Source: OFTM10 sp964344055 (GTDB lineage: Bacteria > Actinomycetota > Acidimicrobiia > Acidimicrobiales > Aldehydirespiratoraceae). Taken from it: DNA of 64,000 bases. Numbering within the stretch: the stretch's first letter is position 1; each line of letters opens with the position of its first letter. Shown here in pieces: positions 61,548 through 64,000 of the stretch. The notes below the pieces were generated by a model. The model saw nothing but the letters and a program-made list of their open reading frames with translations, was not told where the DNA came from and ran no database searches. The DNA is taken from the NCBI GenBank assembly GCA_964344055.1, contig CAYFLT010000008.1, positions 1 through 64,000 on the forward strand, written 5' to 3'. Both the position numbers and the translations under genes were made by a program.

Positions 61548-62465
61548 CTAGGGAGCAGGAAGGTCGTCCAGGCCCTCGAGGTCCGGATCGGCCGCGGGTT
61601 CGTAGTCGTCGCCGATCGAATCGAGTTCGGCCGCCCGCTGCTCCAGCGCGGCCTGCATGCGTTCACTCGCCTCGCTGACGTCCGGTCCCGCAGCGAAGCC
61701 CTCCGCACCGAGATCGAAGAGGTCGGATGGAGGCCCTGATCCGGGAGCGGAGTCGTAGGCGTCGTCGTACCCGTCGAGTATCGCCTCCAGATCCGCGGCA
61801 CCCTGCCCACCGAGCACCGATCCCTCGGAAAGGTCGGCACCCGCCAGCGCCTGCTCGAGCGAGGTGAGCGCGGTGAGCGCATCCCGGTACGAGGCGGCCA
61901 ATTCGTCGAGGTCGGCGCCGTGGTTCCTCCGGATCTCCTCCATCAGGTCCTGGGCCCGCCAGGTGAACTTCGTGCGCTGATACTGGGCGAACGGCGACGT
62001 GAACCACTGCCACATCTGACCCGCACCCCAGCCGAGGCTGCCCCAGAATCCCGCATCGTCGAGCCCGCCGGTCATCCCGAACTCGTCGACGAAGTCACCG
62101 AGGCCGACCGACGTCCCGATCGGGCCCATCGCATCCGTGATGCTGTAGGCACCCGGAGGTCCGGCGGGCTGTTCCCCTCCGCCGCTGGGTGCGGGATCCG
62201 ACATGGTTCCCCAGGCGCCCGACAGGAACCCACCCACGCCCACCATGCGTGCGTAGAGCTCAGGGTCGAGGAGATCGAGCGGATTGCGCACGGCTCCGTT
62301 CTCGTCGAACTGCATCTCGTGCAGCAGTTCGTACTGCTCCCTCAACCGGTCCTTCAGTTCTCGCAGGACGGCTCTGATCATCTCGAGCTGGGCGAGCTTC
62401 TGGCGGATGTGCGCATGCTTCTCACCAAGCTGATCGAGGTGGTCCCCTTTCCAGTTGCCGCTCAC
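61548..62465 (-). CDS. Hypothetical protein of the right-end operon
   Basis: 305 residues. The N-terminal ~50 residues are helical and coiled-coil-like (LGEKHAHIRQKLAQLEMIRA ... LKDRLREQYELLHEM). A Gly/Trp-rich middle follows (AGFWGSLGWGAGQMWQWFTS), then a second helical stretch (LMEEIRRNHGADLDELAASY) and an acidic, disordered end. There is no signal peptide. No family is recognised; the two helix blocks recall WXG100/ESX partner proteins, but the WXG turn is not present. The ATG overlaps the upstream stop (ATGA). Confidence 0.55.
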   Translation of the reverse strand: MSGNWKGDHLDQLGEKHAHIRQKLAQLEMIRAVLRELKDRLREQYELLHEMQFDENGAVRNPLDLLDPELYARMVGVGGFLSGAWGTMSDPAPSGGGEQPAGPPGAYSITDAMGPIGTSVGLGDFVDEFGMTGGLDDAGFWGSLGWGAGQMWQWFTSPFAQYQRTKFTWRAQDLMEEIRRNHGADLDELAASYRDALTALTSLEQALAGADLSEGSVLGGQGAADLEAILDGYDDAYDSAPGSGPPSDLFDLGAEGFAAGPDVSEASERMQAALEQRAAELDSIGDDYEPAADPDLEGLDDLPAP

Positions 62466-63505
62466 GACGCACCGCCCGCCCCGGCCGCGGCCTTGAGGCG
62501 GATCGCCGCGAGCGGGCCGAGCGCGTCGGCCGCCGCGGCTCCGTCACCACCGAGCCGGGCGAGGGTCCGCAGCAACTCGACGTCGCCGGCAGGGAAGGGG
62601 AACGAGACACCATCCGGGCCGAGCAGCATCCCGCCCTGAAGCTGACTCCAGATCCCTGGGATGGTGGCGAGCCGTCCGAGCAGTTCGACGGTCGGGTCCG
62701 CAGCAGGCTGTCGGTGCGCCACTGCAGCTCGTGCATCCTCCATGACCGCCCCGACGGCATCGACCAAGGAGACGGGAAGCGGAGTCCAGCCTCGGCGAAC
62801 TGCGAGCAGCTCGACGATCTCACCGACCGCGAGATCCTCGGGGACCGCCGCCCGCGCCGCGATCCACAGGTCGAGATCGACCCCCACCCTCGACGCCTCT
62901 GCCCACAGGTCGGGAGCTTCCGCGGCGGTAGCCGGCCCGTGGCGGAGGAAACGGGCGACGCGGTGTTCGGCGGCGGTGAGGGGCCGCCGGTCGATCACCC
63001 AGTCGGCTTCGCTCCGCGAGACCGTGAGAACCACCGGGTCCGGCCCGGCGAGCACATCGGCCGAGACGACCTCGTAGCCGCCTTCGTTCGGATCCTGACC
63101 CGCGTCCAGGATCGCTCGAACCAACCGCAACTGCCGGTCGGTGTAGCGGCGGGCGATCATCTGCCCACCTGGTTCGACCGTTCCGATGGCCGACACGAGC
63201 CGGGCCATCCACCCCGGATCGCGACTCGCCTGCCGAAGCACCTCCATGTCCGAACCCGAGACGACCTGGGGCTCATGGCGGCCACCGCTCGTCCGCTCCA
63301 CAGCGGCGACGAGCCGGTCGAACGGCGAAGCCACCTCGGCGGGAAGGCCGATCCCTCCACGCCGTCGGGCCACCTTGCGGGCCAGAGCCGGACCCGCCTC
63401 GGCCCAGCCTCCGTCGAAGTGCGCCACCCATTCCTCCGGGGTCGAGCCGAGGGTCGCGCAGAGGCGATCAAGCGCAACGGCCACCGTTTCGGCCCAGGTG
63501 GTCAT
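62462..63505 (-). CDS. Hypothetical protein of the right-end operon
   Basis: 347 residues, mostly helical: MTTWAETVAVALDRLCATLG, SPFDRLVAAVERTSGGRHEP, IARRYTDRQLRLVRAILDAG, WVIDRRPLTAAEHRVARFLR. No catalytic motif, membrane helix or signal is seen. Start and stop overlap both neighbours by 4 nt, so stoichiometric expression is likely. Unrecognised. Confidence 0.55.
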   Translation of the reverse strand: MTTWAETVAVALDRLCATLGSTPEEWVAHFDGGWAEAGPALARKVARRRGGIGLPAEVASPFDRLVAAVERTSGGRHEPQVVSGSDMEVLRQASRDPGWMARLVSAIGTVEPGGQMIARRYTDRQLRLVRAILDAGQDPNEGGYEVVSADVLAGPDPVVLTVSRSEADWVIDRRPLTAAEHRVARFLRHGPATAAEAPDLWAEASRVGVDLDLWIAARAAVPEDLAVGEIVELLAVRRGWTPLPVSLVDAVGAVMEDARAAVAHRQPAADPTVELLGRLATIPGIWSQLQGGMLLGPDGVSFPFPAGDVELLRTLARLGGDGAAAADALGPLAAIRLKAAAGAGGAS

Positions 63506-63945
63506 GGCCCACTCCTGAACTCGCCGGCGTCGAAGTCGAAGTCGGACTCGAAATCGGGATCAGGATTGTCCTCGTGGGCGAAGCCACCGGCCGCGGCAGC
63601 CGCCTGTGCCTCCTCGACTTCAGCATCCGAGACCGCCCGGATGAGCCAGCCATGTGACCGGGCGTGGTCCACGAAGTCGACCGGGAGCCCGATGCCGTGG
63701 CGGCGAACCAGCTGGCCGAGTTCGGCAGGCCAGGCGTACTCGCCGTCGGTGAGGACGCCCCGCATCACCGGCAGGTACGTATCAGGATCGAACGGATCTA
63801 CGCCGGGCGACCCGATCGCCATCACTTCACGGCCTTGATCGAGATAGGTGGCCAGCGCTTCACGTTCGGTACCGGCCGGCGGCGCGTCCCGCACCGAACC
63901 GGAACGACCGCCCAACTCGTTGAAGAAGCCGACGAGTTCGGTCAT
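63502..63945 (-). CDS. Small acidic-tailed hypothetical protein
   Basis: 147 residues from the ATG at 63945. A helical start (MTELVGFFNELGGRSGSVRD), the stretch YLPVMRGVLTDGEYAWPAEL and a very acidic tail (EDNPDPDFESDFDFDAGEF). It overlaps the partial upstream gene and the next gene by ATGA. Unrecognised. Confidence 0.55.
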   Translation of the reverse strand: MTELVGFFNELGGRSGSVRDAPPAGTEREALATYLDQGREVMAIGSPGVDPFDPDTYLPVMRGVLTDGEYAWPAELGQLVRRHGIGLPVDFVDHARSHGWLIRAVSDAEVEEAQAAAAAGGFAHEDNPDPDFESDFDFDAGEFRSGP

Positions 63946-64000
63946 GGCCGCATCACGTCCTCCCACTTCTGCCACGACTTCCCGTAGTCCTTGCTGACAT
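63942..64000 (-). CDS. C-terminal end of an upstream operon gene (partial)
   Basis: The minus-strand frame entering at the window edge reads VSKDYGKSWQKWEDVMRP and stops at 63942, overlapping the next ATG by 4 nt. It is the last ~18 residues of a gene cut by the window; identity unknown. Confidence 0.5.
   Translation of the reverse strand, partial: VSKDYGKSWQKWEDVMRP

Noticed and set aside
1..64000. CRISPR array, rRNA genes, insertion-sequence transposases, prophage
   Set aside because: No regularly spaced repeats, rRNA sequence, complete transposase or phage structural genes were seen on either strand.

Overview
The window looks like a high-GC actinomycetote scaffold, most plausibly Acidimicrobiia (Ilumatobacter-like), and probably a metagenome assembly. 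The evidence is uniformly GC-rich coding sequence, two F420-type LLM oxidoreductases and a PPOX/F420 protein, a DUF1918-DUF1876 protein, an SLH-domain secreted protein, a DUF3179 lipoprotein, many GTG starts and many ATGA-coupled genes. Eight runs of N interrupt it. Two of them (2703-2712 and 31204-31213) are mis-joins: 26-27 bp is duplicated on either side of extra unrelated sequence. Reading across these joins restores intact genes.

Layout. 1-6.3 kb is an accessory patch. It holds an MNT-HEPN toxin-antitoxin pair with palindromic operators, two diverged ~245-bp repeats that each end in a tRNA-Ala(UGC)-like 3' half, an AfsR/SARP-type regulator, and a small membrane protein built of four ~23-residue repeats behind TTAGC direct repeats. 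6.3-25.9 kb is mixed housekeeping and hypothetical sequence: homocysteine methyltransferase, ABC-F ATPase, pentapeptide protein, enoyl-CoA hydratase, a FapA-like/CBS/YchJ operon, amidohydrolase, M20 peptidase, several lipoproteins, SLH-M23 protein and a P450.

25.9-35 kb plus 57.2-58.5 kb carry a complete protocatechuate 4,5-cleavage (lig) pathway: ligAB, ligC, ligI, ligU, ligJ and ligK. It is split over four transcription units. Each unit, and the divergent promoter of a GntR/FCD regulator at 31.1 kb, has a copy of the palindrome GATTGTCGACAATC. Four of the five sites are followed by a second dyad whose centre is exactly 12 bp away. pobA (50.7 kb) makes protocatechuate from 4-hydroxybenzoate, and the end products of the route are pyruvate and oxaloacetate.

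35-48.4 kb is one long leftward operon for hydroquinone and hydroxyquinol catabolism. It encodes a two-subunit hydroquinone 1,2-dioxygenase (HapCD), semialdehyde dehydrogenase (HapE), 3-oxoadipate CoA-transferase, maleylacetate reductase, a Liv-type ABC importer, a 3-oxoadipyl-CoA thiolase, an intradiol (hydroxyquinol) dioxygenase and a methyltransferase. A divergent IclR regulator faces it. 53.4-57.1 kb is a coupled operon of a TmpA/TmpB-like oxygenase pair (trimethylaminoethylphosphonate to glycine betaine), a HutC-type regulator and a UroD-superfamily protein. 58.5-61.5 kb has a VOC protein, a TauE-family exporter, a metallo-hydrolase and an LLM oxidoreductase. The right end (61.5-64 kb) is an unrecognised, tightly coupled operon that runs off the window.
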